From CAYRFE01 sp964539615 (lineage in GTDB: Bacteria; Macinerneyibacteriota; Macinerneyibacteria; Macinerneyibacteriales; CAYRFE01): a stretch of DNA of 13,000 nucleotides. The position numbers and the translations under genes were made by a program. How positions within the stretch are numbered: the stretch's first letter is position 1; each line of letters starts with the position of its first letter. The stretch is taken from positions 1 through 13,000 of the forward strand of contig CAZIJP010000076.1 of assembly GCA_964539615.1 (NCBI GenBank), given 5' to 3'. The notes under the pieces are model-generated. The model ran no database searches, was not told the DNA's origin, and saw nothing but the letters and a program-made list of their open reading frames with translations. Below are positions 1-7,003 of this stretch, in pieces.

Positions 1-1001
1 TCTTCATCACTGCCGCGGGAAATGAATATTTTTCCTTCTTCTTGCAGGCGACGAATGATATCAAGGATTTTCTGTTGAGCTTCTTCGACGTTTTTCAAGC
101 GAACCGGCCCCATATAATCCATATCTTCCCGGATCATTGTAGAAGCGCGGTCAGACATATTCACAAAGAATTTTTCTTTGAGCGGTTCAGATGCAGCTTT
201 CAATGCCAATGCAAGTTCTTTGTTGTCGATCTCGGTAAGGATAGACTGTATCGATTGATTATCAAGCGCCATAATATCTTCAAAGACAAACATAAGTTTC
301 TTGATCTCTTCGGCAAGTTCCGGATCATCCCGCTCAAGGCCGCTCATAATGGTCTTTTCCGTAGATTGATCGGAACGGTTGAGCATTTCGGCAACGAGCT
401 GAATGCCGCCGGCAAAACTCATTTCACCGCTGAACGAGCTCATAAGCTGCGTTTCAAGAGCATCTTGAATTTCTTTGATCATATCAGGTGATATGGTATC
501 CATGCGGGCAACGCGCTTAATGACCTCCACGCGCACTTCTTCTGACAATCCCCCAAGAATCGTGGCCGCCTGTTCCGGCGTAAGAAATGCCACGATCAAC
601 GCAACGGTCTGCGGTTGTTCGTTTTGTATGAAATTGAGCAATTGCTGCGGATCAACATCTTTCAGCATTTCAAGCGGATTTGCTTCCATTGTACGTTGCA
701 GACGATTGATGATCTCGATGGCCTTCTGAGGACCGAGAGCTTTTTCAAGCATCGTGCGGGCATAATCGATACCACCTCGTGCAATATATTCTTGAGCTAA
801 TGTTAATTGATAAAATTCATCCAAAACGGGTTGTAGCTTTTTTGGATTGACCGAGCGAAGCTTCGATACTTCAACTGAAACTTTTTCGACCGTCCGTTCG
901 TCAAGGTGACGGAGTATCTGAGCGGCAACGTCATCACCGAGGGCAATAAGCATCATTGCCGCTTTTGTTAATCCCTTGACTACATCGGGCTTGTCAGACA
1001 T
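1..1001 (-). CDS. fliG: Flagellar motor switch protein FliG (3' end cut by window edge)
   Basis: FliG is the rotor protein of the flagellar C-ring; it sits on the MS-ring (FliF), binds FliM and carries the torque-generating face that meets the stator. The reading frame is open from the ATG at 1001 to the window edge, giving 333 residues; FliG is usually about 335-345, so only a few C-terminal residues are missing. Visible are the N-terminal domain (opening MSDKPDVVKGLTKAAMML), a middle-domain FliM-binding motif at residues 128-131 that reads EQPQ instead of the usual EHPQ, a GGIQLVAEMLN segment, and the C-terminal torque helix with MIREDMDYMGPVRLK. It starts 9 nt after the cheY stop with no strong Shine-Dalgarno sequence, which suggests translational coupling. 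Identification is secure; the H-to-Q change is discussed as a finding. Confidence 0.97.
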   Translation of the reverse strand, partial: MSDKPDVVKGLTKAAMMLIALGDDVAAQILRHLDERTVEKVSVEVSKLRSVNPKKLQPVLDEFYQLTLAQEYIARGGIDYARTMLEKALGPQKAIEIINRLQRTMEANPLEMLKDVDPQQLLNFIQNEQPQTVALIVAFLTPEQAATILGGLSEEVRVEVIKRVARMDTISPDMIKEIQDALETQLMSSFSGEMSFAGGIQLVAEMLNRSDQSTEKTIMSGLERDDPELAEEIKKLMFVFEDIMALDNQSIQSILTEIDNKELALALKAASEPLKEKFFVNMSDRASTMIREDMDYMGPVRLKNVEEAQQKILDIIRRLQEEGKIFISRGSDE

Positions 1002-1010
1002 AATTCACGT

Positions 1011-1379
1011 TCAGGCAATCCCCAAAATCTGATTGATCTTTTCTTTCAGGGTTTGAGGAGTAAATGGTTTGACCACATAGCTATTGACGCCGCACTTCAT
1101 AGCCTCGATGATGTCTTCCTTTACGCTTCGGGTAGTGACCATCAATATCGGCATGTTTTTAAATGTTGCATCAGTACGAACAGCTTGAACAAATTCAAGA
1201 CCGTTCATTTCCGGCATATTCCAGTCGGTTATGACGAAATCTATCTTTACTGAAGCCATTTTCGCAAGCGCCATCTTCCCATTATCAGCTTCTTCTACGT
1301 CTTCAAACCCCGCTTTTTTCAGAGTATTGACGACAATACGCCGCATGGTGGAAGAGTCATCGACTACTAGGATTTTCAT
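1011..1379 (-). CDS. cheY: CheY-type single-domain response regulator
   Basis: This is a stand-alone receiver domain of 122 residues, the normal size of CheY, which when phosphorylated by CheA binds the flagellar switch and changes rotation. All receiver landmarks are present: acidic pair D7/D8, phosphoacceptor D52 within TDWNMPEMNG, T82, aromatic Y101 and K104 followed by PF. W53 next to the phosphoacceptor matches the classical CheY pattern. The ATG at 1379 follows an AAAGGAGG ribosome binding site by six bases. It lies between the SpoVG-like gene and fliG on the same strand, so a motor-switch role is the natural reading. No cheA or other che gene is in the window, and a second CheY copy elsewhere cannot be excluded. 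Confidence 0.93.
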   Translation of the reverse strand: MKILVVDDSSTMRRIVVNTLKKAGFEDVEEADNGKMALAKMASVKIDFVITDWNMPEMNGLEFVQAVRTDATFKNMPILMVTTRSVKEDIIEAMKCGVNSYVVKPFTPQTLKEKINQILGIA

Positions 1380-1395
1380 GCGCAGCCTCCTTTAA

Positions 1396-1767
1396 TTACA
1401 GCTTCTTATACTTATCCAACACCATATCATACAATTTTTTACGCAGATCTGTATCGATAAACTGATAAACTTCCATGAGATGGCCTTTCTTTGTAGCGCG
1501 CGAAGGCATCTCGATCTTCAAATTCTTCTGATCTTCATCATCTGAAATGATCCTGATATCCTTTAACACCAATGAGTTATTGAACTTTATGGTCACAAAT
1601 GCCTTTATCCGCCCTTTTTCAAGGGTTTTAATTACGGCAATATCCTCGTCACTTACGCGAAGATCTGAGATCGCTTTGCACCGGTTATGTGTGGCTCTTG
1701 AACGAATAAACAAATAAGCCAAAACTACATTACCGACGATTGATATGGTAAGCACAACATACATCAT
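1396..1767 (-). CDS. Membrane-anchored SpoVG-domain protein
   Basis: The 123-residue product has two parts. Residues about 2-21 form one hydrophobic helix followed by a basic stretch (R22, R24, R29, K31), which by the positive-inside rule would leave the C-terminal part in the cytoplasm. Residues about 36-123 match the SpoVG family: GRIKAF (52-57), KDIRII (69-74), the hallmark MPSR (87-90), a charged linker, then an R..(K)L.D.VL..Y ending (109-120). SpoVG proteins are usually soluble, 85-100 residues long, and reported to bind nucleic acid; a membrane anchor is not typical. The start is at 1767, with a second in-frame ATG at 1764. There is no Shine-Dalgarno sequence, and a consensus promoter ends 8 nt before the ATG. 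It heads the cheY-fliG group. The domain match is made by eye, without a profile search. Confidence 0.75.
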   Translation of the reverse strand: MMYVVLTISIVGNVVLAYLFIRSRATHNRCKAISDLRVSDEDIAVIKTLEKGRIKAFVTIKFNNSLVLKDIRIISDDEDQKNLKIEMPSRATKKGHLMEVYQFIDTDLRKKLYDMVLDKYKKL

Positions 1768-1775
1768 ATATGGTC

Positions 1776-1804
1776 ATTATATCGCACGGTCAAATAAATG
1801 TCAA
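1776..1804 (-). promoter_or_regulatory. Perfect sigma70 consensus promoter giving a leaderless transcript
   Basis: On the minus strand TTGACA (1804-1799) and TATAAT (1781-1776) are separated by exactly 17 bases, so both hexamers and the spacer are ideal. The expected transcription start, about seven bases downstream of the -10 box, is near 1769, only two bases before the ATG at 1767. It lies in the 59-bp gap after the cdsA stop and would drive the SpoVG-like gene, cheY and fliG independently of the ribosomal operon. Confidence 0.85.
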
Positions 1805-1826
1805 TACATCATACACAGCAATTTTT

Positions 1827-2636
1827 TTAGGTTCCCTTTTCACACAACATCTTAACAAGAAAGAAAAAAACAGGCACACTGAATATCAACGAGTCGAACC
1901 TGTCAAATATTCCGCCGTGTCCGATAATGATATTACTTGAATCTTTTACATTAGCATACCGCTTTATCAATGATTCGGCCAAATCTCCGATTTGAACGGT
2001 CACCGCAAAAAGGATCATGCCCAACGCTGCTTGAATGATAGTGATATGTAGTTGGTTATGAAATAGCACCGCCAATCCGGCAGGGAACAGTATTCCCCCT
2101 AAAAAACCCTGCAATGATTTCTTTGGAGAAACGATAAGGATCCCGCGATTGTTTTTCCCTAGCCACATACCGAATGCATACGCTGCCGTATCAATGATCC
2201 ATACGGAAATGAACAACACCGGCACCCAGATCATCGCTTTAGGTAGCGTTGTTTTGGCGATCACAAGATACTGAAGAAAAAACAATATATATGCATTGGC
2301 AAAAACTGCCACAAGAATCCTGCGAAGGTCTCGCTCCTGTTCCTTGTTATAAAGGACTACTTCATACGCCAACACGAGCATGAATGAAAATATGAAAGCA
2401 AAGGAATTAACTTCCGTCTTCCAGTAAGCCATCAGCATAGTGTATCCTGCTAAAATAACAGTAAGCCCGTAATAGAGAATGCGTTTTACGGCAAACATTC
2501 TGTAAATTTCAAATACTGCTCCGCAAGCAATGATCATGGTAAACAATGTCAGCCATATCGGATTGGCCGTATAGCTGATGAATAATATCATCGGAATGAA
2601 AATAACCGCCACTATTAAGCGTTGAATCAAATTCAT
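1827..2636 (-). CDS. cdsA: Phosphatidate cytidylyltransferase (CDP-diglyceride synthase)
   Basis: CdsA converts phosphatidic acid and CTP to CDP-diacylglycerol, the precursor of phosphatidylglycerol, cardiolipin and phosphatidylethanolamine, in the inner membrane. The 269-residue product is highly hydrophobic with about seven or eight predicted membrane helices. Near the C-terminus it carries the family signature S-x-IKR-x4-KDSSN-x3-GHGGIFDRFD, preceded by SPKKSLQGFLGG and the acidic GDLAES segment. Its ATG overlaps the uppS stop (ATGA, four bases), so the two are translationally coupled. The length is typical. In many bacteria dxr and rseP follow; here a 59-bp gap with a new promoter leads to motility genes instead. 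Confidence 0.96.
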   Translation of the reverse strand: MNLIQRLIVAVIFIPMILFISYTANPIWLTLFTMIIACGAVFEIYRMFAVKRILYYGLTVILAGYTMLMAYWKTEVNSFAFIFSFMLVLAYEVVLYNKEQERDLRRILVAVFANAYILFFLQYLVIAKTTLPKAMIWVPVLFISVWIIDTAAYAFGMWLGKNNRGILIVSPKKSLQGFLGGILFPAGLAVLFHNQLHITIIQAALGMILFAVTVQIGDLAESLIKRYANVKDSSNIIIGHGGIFDRFDSLIFSVPVFFFLVKMLCEKGT

Positions 2637-3322
2637 GGTCTTCCTCCAAATCGTCGTTGCCGTGTTTCAAACCATTCCATCGCAGCATCAAAAGCCGTTT
2701 CATCAAAATCCGGCCATAATATATCAGTAATGTATATTTCGCTGTAAGCGCTCTGCCATATAAGAAAATTTGAAAGACGCTGCTCGCCGCTAGTGCGAAT
2801 GATAAGGTCCGGGTCCGGGATATCCGAAGCATAGAGATAATCGCCGATCGTATCTTCGGTTATTTCATCAGCAGGGACTCCCTTCACGACCATGGCTTTA
2901 ACAGCATCGGCTATCTCCGCTCTACCGCCGTAATTCAGCGCAACAACAACGGTGATCGTTGTACAATTACACGTTGCCTTTTCTATAGCATCCATTTGCT
3001 CGATCAATTCAGGCGATAATCGCTCGCGCCGACCGATGAATCGTATCCGAACACCTTTTACAAGCATTCGTTGTAATTCTTTTGCGAAAGCGGATTTAAA
3101 TAAATCCATAAGATAAGCAACTTCGGTCTTGGGCCTTGTCCAATTTTCCCAGGAAAATGCATACAGTGTTATAAAATGAACGCCGCGCATCGCAGCATGT
3201 TCCACGATACGCGGCACAACATCAACACCTTTTTTATGTCCTGCAATATGCGGTAACAACCTTTTTTGAGCCCATCGACCATTACCGTCCATGATTATGG
3301 CGACATGCGTGGGCACAGGCAC
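2633..3322 (-). CDS. uppS: Undecaprenyl diphosphate synthase (cis-prenyltransferase)
   Basis: UppS extends farnesyl diphosphate with isopentenyl diphosphate units to make the C55 lipid carrier for peptidoglycan and other surface glycans. The 229-residue protein starts with HVAIIMDGNGRWA, holding the catalytic Asp at residue 12, then GHKKGVD, the ITLYAFSWENW segment, and near the end RTSGEQRLSNFLIWQSAYSE followed by WPDF, all diagnostic of cis-prenyltransferases. The start is GTG at 3322, placed eight bases after a GGAGG that lies inside the 3' end of frr; only three bases separate the frr stop from the GTG. Length is slightly below the usual 240-255, because of a short N-terminus. Confidence 0.96.
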   Translation of the reverse strand: MPVPTHVAIIMDGNGRWAQKRLLPHIAGHKKGVDVVPRIVEHAAMRGVHFITLYAFSWENWTRPKTEVAYLMDLFKSAFAKELQRMLVKGVRIRFIGRRERLSPELIEQMDAIEKATCNCTTITVVVALNYGGRAEIADAVKAMVVKGVPADEITEDTIGDYLYASDIPDPDLIIRTSGEQRLSNFLIWQSAYSEIYITDILWPDFDETAFDAAMEWFETRQRRFGGRP

Positions 3323-3325
3323 CGG

Positions 3326-3883
3326 TTATACCTCCATTATTTCTAGTTCTTTTTTAGACAGTAAAATATCAGCTTCTTTTATATAATGATCCGTTGCCTT
3401 CTGTATCTCATCAAGGATCTTCTTTTCCATATCTTCCGGTATCTCACTATCTTTTTTCAGTTTTTTCACGCGTTCATTCTCATCACGACGAATGTTGCGT
3501 ATAGCTATCTTCGCATCTTCAGTGTATTTTTTAGCAACCTTTACGAATTCCTTGCGACGATCTTCCGATAACGGAGGGATCGGCAATCGAATGATCTTTC
3601 CGTCATTGATAGGATTCAACCCAAGGTCTGAAGCACGGATCGCTTTTTCGATTGCAGCGATAAGTGTTACTTCCCACGGCGAGATAGTGATCGTACGTGC
3701 ATCAGGAACAGAAACGGTACCCACTTGCGATACTGCAGTCGGTTGTCCGTAATAATCGATCTTCACATTGTCGAGTATCGATGCGGAAGCGCGCCCGGTA
3801 CGGATCTTGTGGAACTCTTCTTTCAAGACCGCAAGGGTCTTTTCCATTTTTTCTTCGCTTTCTTGTAAAATCTTATCTTTCAT
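3326..3883 (-). CDS. frr: Ribosome recycling factor
   Basis: RRF acts with EF-G to split post-termination ribosomes into subunits. The 185-residue protein has the standard length and motifs: KIRTGRASASILD near residue 27, YYGQPTAVSQVG, then a PPLSEDRRKEFVK segment and the ARNIRRD-like AIRNIRRDEN, with a long helical C-terminal domain containing the KKLKKD linker. The ATG at 3883 follows AAGGGAG by a normal distance. It lies 31 bases after pyrH and directly before uppS, the widely conserved pyrH-frr-uppS-cdsA order. Confidence 0.97.
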   Translation of the reverse strand: MKDKILQESEEKMEKTLAVLKEEFHKIRTGRASASILDNVKIDYYGQPTAVSQVGTVSVPDARTITISPWEVTLIAAIEKAIRASDLGLNPINDGKIIRLPIPPLSEDRRKEFVKVAKKYTEDAKIAIRNIRRDENERVKKLKKDSEIPEDMEKKILDEIQKATDHYIKEADILLSKKELEIMEV

Positions 3884-3914
3884 GGAACACCAACTCCCTT
3901 CTTGAATACAAGCG

Positions 3915-4616
3915 TCAGTGTATAATTGAATGAGTACACATCCCTGTCACAGCTTCGGTCAAATTGTTCATTGACGAAAAATCAAAAACGAGAATAGGTA
4001 TCTTACGGTCACGGCACAAAGCGATCGCTGTCGCATCCATGACGCCAAGATCTTTTGCGATACAATCGGTATAACTCAGATCATTGAAACGAACGGCATC
4101 ACCATTTTTTTTCGGGTCTTTATCGTATACACCGTCAACTTTAGTAGCTTTGATCAATACATCGGCGCCGATCTCGCTTGCTCTGAGCGCAGCAGCCGTA
4201 TCAGTGCTGAAAAACGGATTACCCGTTCCTCCGGTAAAAATAATCACATGATCGGTGATCTCTTCCAATACTTGATCGATAGCAAAACGCTCTGCGATGC
4301 CGTCAACGCTGAATGCCGCGTAATTCTTTGCTTTTACGCCTGCAGCGTTTAATGCAACCTCAAGCGCAATTCCGTTGATAACAGTACCGACCATTCCCAT
4401 CTGATGGGCTTTCGGTTCGGGAAAATGCATGTTTTTTATTAAAGCGCTTCCACGAAAAATATTTCCGCCGCCGATGACAACGCCGATCTCATAACCGGCA
4501 TTACGGCATTTTTTGATCTCAGAAACGGCCGATTCAAGGGTCCGGGGAATAATCCCGAACCCTTGGTCGCCGGCCAACAATTCGCCGCTAAGTTTTAAAA
4601 GCAGCCTTTTATACAT
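3915..4616 (-). CDS. pyrH: Uridylate (UMP) kinase
   Basis: PyrH phosphorylates UMP to UDP and is an amino-acid-kinase-fold enzyme regulated by GTP and UTP. The 233-residue product shows YKRLLLKLSGE at the N-terminus (P-loop-like region), IGGGNIFRG (48-56), the TGGTGNPFFSTDTAAALRA nucleotide-binding segment, KATKVDGVYDKDP, and VMDATAIALCRD near the end. The start ATG shares one base with the tsf stop (TAATG). One residue is unusual: in the MGM segment that contacts UMP, the position normally occupied by Asp (D77 of the E. coli enzyme) is His71 here, in a region reading KAHQMGMV. Apart from that the enzyme looks intact. Confidence 0.96.
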   Translation of the reverse strand: MYKRLLLKLSGELLAGDQGFGIIPRTLESAVSEIKKCRNAGYEIGVVIGGGNIFRGSALIKNMHFPEPKAHQMGMVGTVINGIALEVALNAAGVKAKNYAAFSVDGIAERFAIDQVLEEITDHVIIFTGGTGNPFFSTDTAAALRASEIGADVLIKATKVDGVYDKDPKKNGDAVRFNDLSYTDCIAKDLGVMDATAIALCRDRKIPILVFDFSSMNNLTEAVTGMCTHSIIH

Positions 4617-5212
4617 TATTCACCAAGTTCGTAACGGACAAAACGACGAACCTGAATGTTTTCACCTAATTTTGCAATGTAACCATTCACATATTCTTTC
4701 ACGCTGAGTTTATCGTCTTTTATGAATACTTGCTCAAGAAGACACGTTTCTTTATAGAACTTCTTGTCGAGCATGCCTTCAACGATCTGATCGACACGTT
4801 CGGCAGGTTTGCCTTCAGCGATCATTTTTTCACGATACAACGCACGTTCTTTATCTACCATAGAAGAATCGACATCTTCGCGCTTCACATACTGCGGATT
4901 AGCAGCTGCGATCTGCATGGCAATATCTTTTACCATGGTCTTGAAATCGTCGGTCTTAGCAACAAAATCGGTCTCGCAGTTGATCTCAACGAGAACGCCG
5001 ATCTTACCGGTAGCATGGATGTAAGAGCCGACATACCCTTCTTTGGTGGCGCGGTCTGCTTTTTTAGCAGCTGATGCGATACCTTTTTTACGGAGATAAT
5101 CGACCGCTTTTTCAAGATCGCCATTGGTCTCGGTAAGAGCTTTTTTGCAATCCATCATGCCCGCGCCGGTCATTTGGCGGAGCTCATTAACTATTTTTGC
5201 ATTGATTTCCAT
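4616..5212 (-). CDS. tsf: Elongation factor Ts (short form)
   Basis: EF-Ts is the nucleotide exchange factor of EF-Tu. The N-terminal UBA-like domain is clear (VNELRQMTGAGMMDCKKAL, then GDLEKAVDYLRKKG), followed by the core with the essential TDFVAKTDDF motif that inserts into EF-Tu. At 198 residues it is the short form seen in Thermus and many other lineages, lacking part of the second core subdomain of the 283-residue E. coli protein; this is a lineage trait, not a truncation. An AAGGAGA site precedes the ATG. It lies 16 bases downstream of rpsB, as in most bacteria. Confidence 0.97.
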   Translation of the reverse strand: MEINAKIVNELRQMTGAGMMDCKKALTETNGDLEKAVDYLRKKGIASAAKKADRATKEGYVGSYIHATGKIGVLVEINCETDFVAKTDDFKTMVKDIAMQIAAANPQYVKREDVDSSMVDKERALYREKMIAEGKPAERVDQIVEGMLDKKFYKETCLLEQVFIKDDKLSVKEYVNGYIAKLGENIQVRRFVRYELGE

Positions 5213-5228
5213 ACATCTCTCCTTTGCC

Positions 5229-5999
5229 TTATTGCGCGTCTTTGTCGCCAGCGATCTCGGCTGCAGCTTCTGCAGTTACGGGAGCCGGAGCATTCTCGTT
5301 GATGTCTTTACCTTCGAGATTGCGCTGCAAACCGTCGATAACGGCATTAGCTATAACTTCGGAGATGAGTTTGATTGCACGGATAGCATCATCATTGCCG
5401 GGAATAACGAAATCGACCTCGTCCGGGTCGCAGTTGGTGTCAACAAGGCCGACAACAGCTATACCGAGTTTGCGTGCCTCAAGTATTGCATTGTGTTCCT
5501 TTTTCGTGTCAACAACAAATATTGCGGACGGAGCATCGGTCATTTCTTTAATACCGGTAAATATTTTTTCCATTTTTTCGCGCTGTTTACGCAATTCGAT
5601 TATTTCTTTTTTGCTCAACTTATCGAAATTCCCTGATTTCTCGATCTCGTCGATCTTTTTAAAATGATCAACACGTTGGCGAATTGTACGGATATTGGTC
5701 ATCATACCGCCGAGCCAACGATAATTGACATACGGCATACCGCAACGGTCGGCTTCTTGGGCGATAGCGTCCTGAGCCTGTTTTTTGGTACCGACAAACA
5801 ATACTTTGCCGCCGTTTTCCACTATGCGTTTGATCTCATTATATGCGTCTTCGATCAAAACAGATGTTTTCTGCAGATCGATTATGTGGATACCGTTCTT
5901 TGAGCCGAAGATGTACGGTTTCATTTTCGGTTCCCAGCGCTTGGTCTGATGTCCAAAATGAACACCCGACTCAAGTAGTCGCTTCATGGTAACAACCAT
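5229..5999 (-). CDS. rpsB: 30S ribosomal protein S2
   Basis: S2 is a late-assembling protein of the 30S head that bridges to S1 in many bacteria. The 256-residue protein starts with the typical MKRLLESGVHFGHQTKRW (after a short MVVT), then YIFGSKNGIHIIDLQKT, the GTKKQAQDAI segment, RWLGGMMTNIRTI and VGLVDTNCDPDEVDF, all standard S2 blocks. The C-terminus is an Ala/Glu-rich tail of about 20 residues. The start at 5999 is set by AAAGGAGG eight bases upstream; the in-frame ATG at codon 5 lacks its own site. It follows rpsI after 104 bases that may hold a regulatory leader. Confidence 0.97.
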   Translation of the reverse strand: MVVTMKRLLESGVHFGHQTKRWEPKMKPYIFGSKNGIHIIDLQKTSVLIEDAYNEIKRIVENGGKVLFVGTKKQAQDAIAQEADRCGMPYVNYRWLGGMMTNIRTIRQRVDHFKKIDEIEKSGNFDKLSKKEIIELRKQREKMEKIFTGIKEMTDAPSAIFVVDTKKEHNAILEARKLGIAVVGLVDTNCDPDEVDFVIPGNDDAIRAIKLISEVIANAVIDGLQRNLEGKDINENAPAPVTAEAAAEIAGDKDAQ

Positions 6000-6026
6000 A
6001 TATTTTGCCTCCTTTGGTTAAACCTC

Positions 6027-6070
6027 CAATTCCGCTCAAGGCCTTTCAGCCCACCATCATGTCGGAATTG
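6027..6070 (-). promoter_or_regulatory. Possible structured leader upstream of rpsB
   Basis: The 104-bp gap between rpsI and rpsB contains perfect 8-base inverted arms, CAATTCCG (6070-6063 on the minus strand) and CGGAATTG (6034-6027), around a 28-base loop that includes AAGGCCTT. It ends 27 bases before the rpsB ATG, close to the ribosome binding site. rpsB leaders are autoregulated by S2 in several bacteria, so a control hairpin is reasonable, but I cannot match it to a known leader family, and no clear promoter is seen in the gap. Confidence 0.35.
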
Positions 6071-6103
6071 TGCGGAATAAAACATAAAACTGTTCTTCGT
6101 CTG

Positions 6104-6493
6104 TTAACGTTTCGAGAACTGGAAGCGTCTGCGTGCGCCTCTCTGGCCGTATTTCTTACGTTCTTTCATTCTCGGGTCACGTTTCAGAAAACCGGCTTTT
6201 TTCAATGCCGGACGCAAGGTCTCGTCCATTTTAACCAGTGCGCGTGCGAGTCCGTGGCGGATTGCTCCGGCTTGACCGCTCAAGCCTCCTCCGCATACAT
6301 TAACATGAACATCGTAACGGCTCAACATATTCAGGATCACAAGCGGGCTTTTGATCACATCCTGATGTGCCGATACGGTAAAATATTTATCGTATTCTTT
6401 TTTGTTCACGGTCAATGCGCCTTTACCGGCCAACAAACGTACACGAGCAACTGCGGTTTTACGGCGTCCCGTTCCCCAGTATACTGTAGTCAC
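6104..6493 (-). CDS. rpsI: 30S ribosomal protein S9
   Basis: S9 is a 30S head protein whose extended basic tail reaches the P-site tRNA anticodon. The 129 residues have standard length and motifs: GTGRRKTAVARVRL at the start, the central GGGLSGQAGAIRHGLARAL, DPRMKERKKYGQRGARRRFQFSKR-type C-terminus ending in the conserved SKR. The start codon is GTG at 6493, spaced normally from AAGGAGG. An ATG two bases upstream (6495) is out of frame and is followed at once by TGA, so it cannot be the start. It follows rplM after 21 bases, the universal rplM-rpsI pair. Confidence 0.97.
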   Translation of the reverse strand: MTTVYWGTGRRKTAVARVRLLAGKGALTVNKKEYDKYFTVSAHQDVIKSPLVILNMLSRYDVHVNVCGGGLSGQAGAIRHGLARALVKMDETLRPALKKAGFLKRDPRMKERKKYGQRGARRRFQFSKR

Positions 6494-6514
6494 ATTACCC
6501 CTCCTTTCTTAGAG

Positions 6515-6949
6515 TTATTTGGTAACTTTGATCAGCTCAGGCTTCTGAGCTTCATGTTCGTGTTCCGCGCCTTCAAACACTTTGAGGCGTGTGATCATTC
6601 TGTCTCCGAGTTTGTTTTTCGGCAACATACCGCGTACGGCTTTGTGCATTACAAACGTCGGTTTTTCTTTCATCAGGCTGTCGTAGCGCTGTTCGGTCAA
6701 TCCGCCCGGATACCCTGAATGATGATAATAAAACTTTTGGGTAAGTTTATTACCGGTCAAGCGTACCTTGGCAGCATTGATGATCACAACATAATCCCCG
6801 GTATCCACCATCGGTGAAAACGTCGGTTTATGTTTGCCGCTCAGCAGCATAGCCACTCTTGATGCCAAACGACCAAGCACTTCGTTGCTGGCATCAACGA
6901 CATACCACTTACGTTGTACGTCTTCTTTCTTCGGCAAATAGCTTTTCAT
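6515..6949 (-). CDS. rplM: 50S ribosomal protein L13
   Basis: L13 is an early-assembly protein of the 50S subunit. The start is chosen at ATG 6949 (MKSYLPKK), which gives 144 residues, the usual L13 length, and lies five bases after AAGGAGG. A neighbouring ATG at 6952 is too close to that site, and an upstream frame extension to 7000 would overlap the promoter region. Motifs: WYVVDASNEVLGRLAS, GKHKPTFSPMVDTGDYVVIINA, YYHHSGYPGG, VRGMLPKNKLG and LKVFEGAEHEHEAQKPE. It is the first gene of the minus-strand run and has a promoter at about 7004-7032. Confidence 0.97.
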   Translation of the reverse strand: MKSYLPKKEDVQRKWYVVDASNEVLGRLASRVAMLLSGKHKPTFSPMVDTGDYVVIINAAKVRLTGNKLTQKFYYHHSGYPGGLTEQRYDSLMKEKPTFVMHKAVRGMLPKNKLGDRMITRLKVFEGAEHEHEAQKPELIKVTK

Positions 6950-7003
6950 CATACCCTCCTTACACTGGATATACCTCGCCCACATGTGCATTATTGCCAC
7001 GAC

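Noticed and set aside
42..800. Plus-strand open frames of 61-149 codons across the fliG region
   Set aside because: They are antisense to fliG, whose minus-strand translation matches the family over its whole length; the plus-strand products are Phe/His-rich and resemble nothing.
4616..5212. EF-Ts considered truncated because it is much shorter than the E. coli protein
   Set aside because: Short EF-Ts proteins of about 195-200 residues are a known natural form; the frame is intact with a proper junction to pyrH.
5124..5667. Two long plus-strand frames opposite rpsB
   Set aside because: The S2 protein on the minus strand is clear and complete; the plus-strand frames are by-products of its composition.
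6005..6718. Plus-strand open frame of 237 codons over rpsI and the rpsB gap
   Set aside because: Antisense shadow of rpsI and rplM, both unambiguous; no ribosome binding site or recognisable domain.
6950..7000. N-terminal extension of L13 upstream of 6949
   Set aside because: The SD AAGGAGG lies directly before ATG 6949, the extension begins at or before the predicted transcription start, and the trimmed protein has the normal L13 length.
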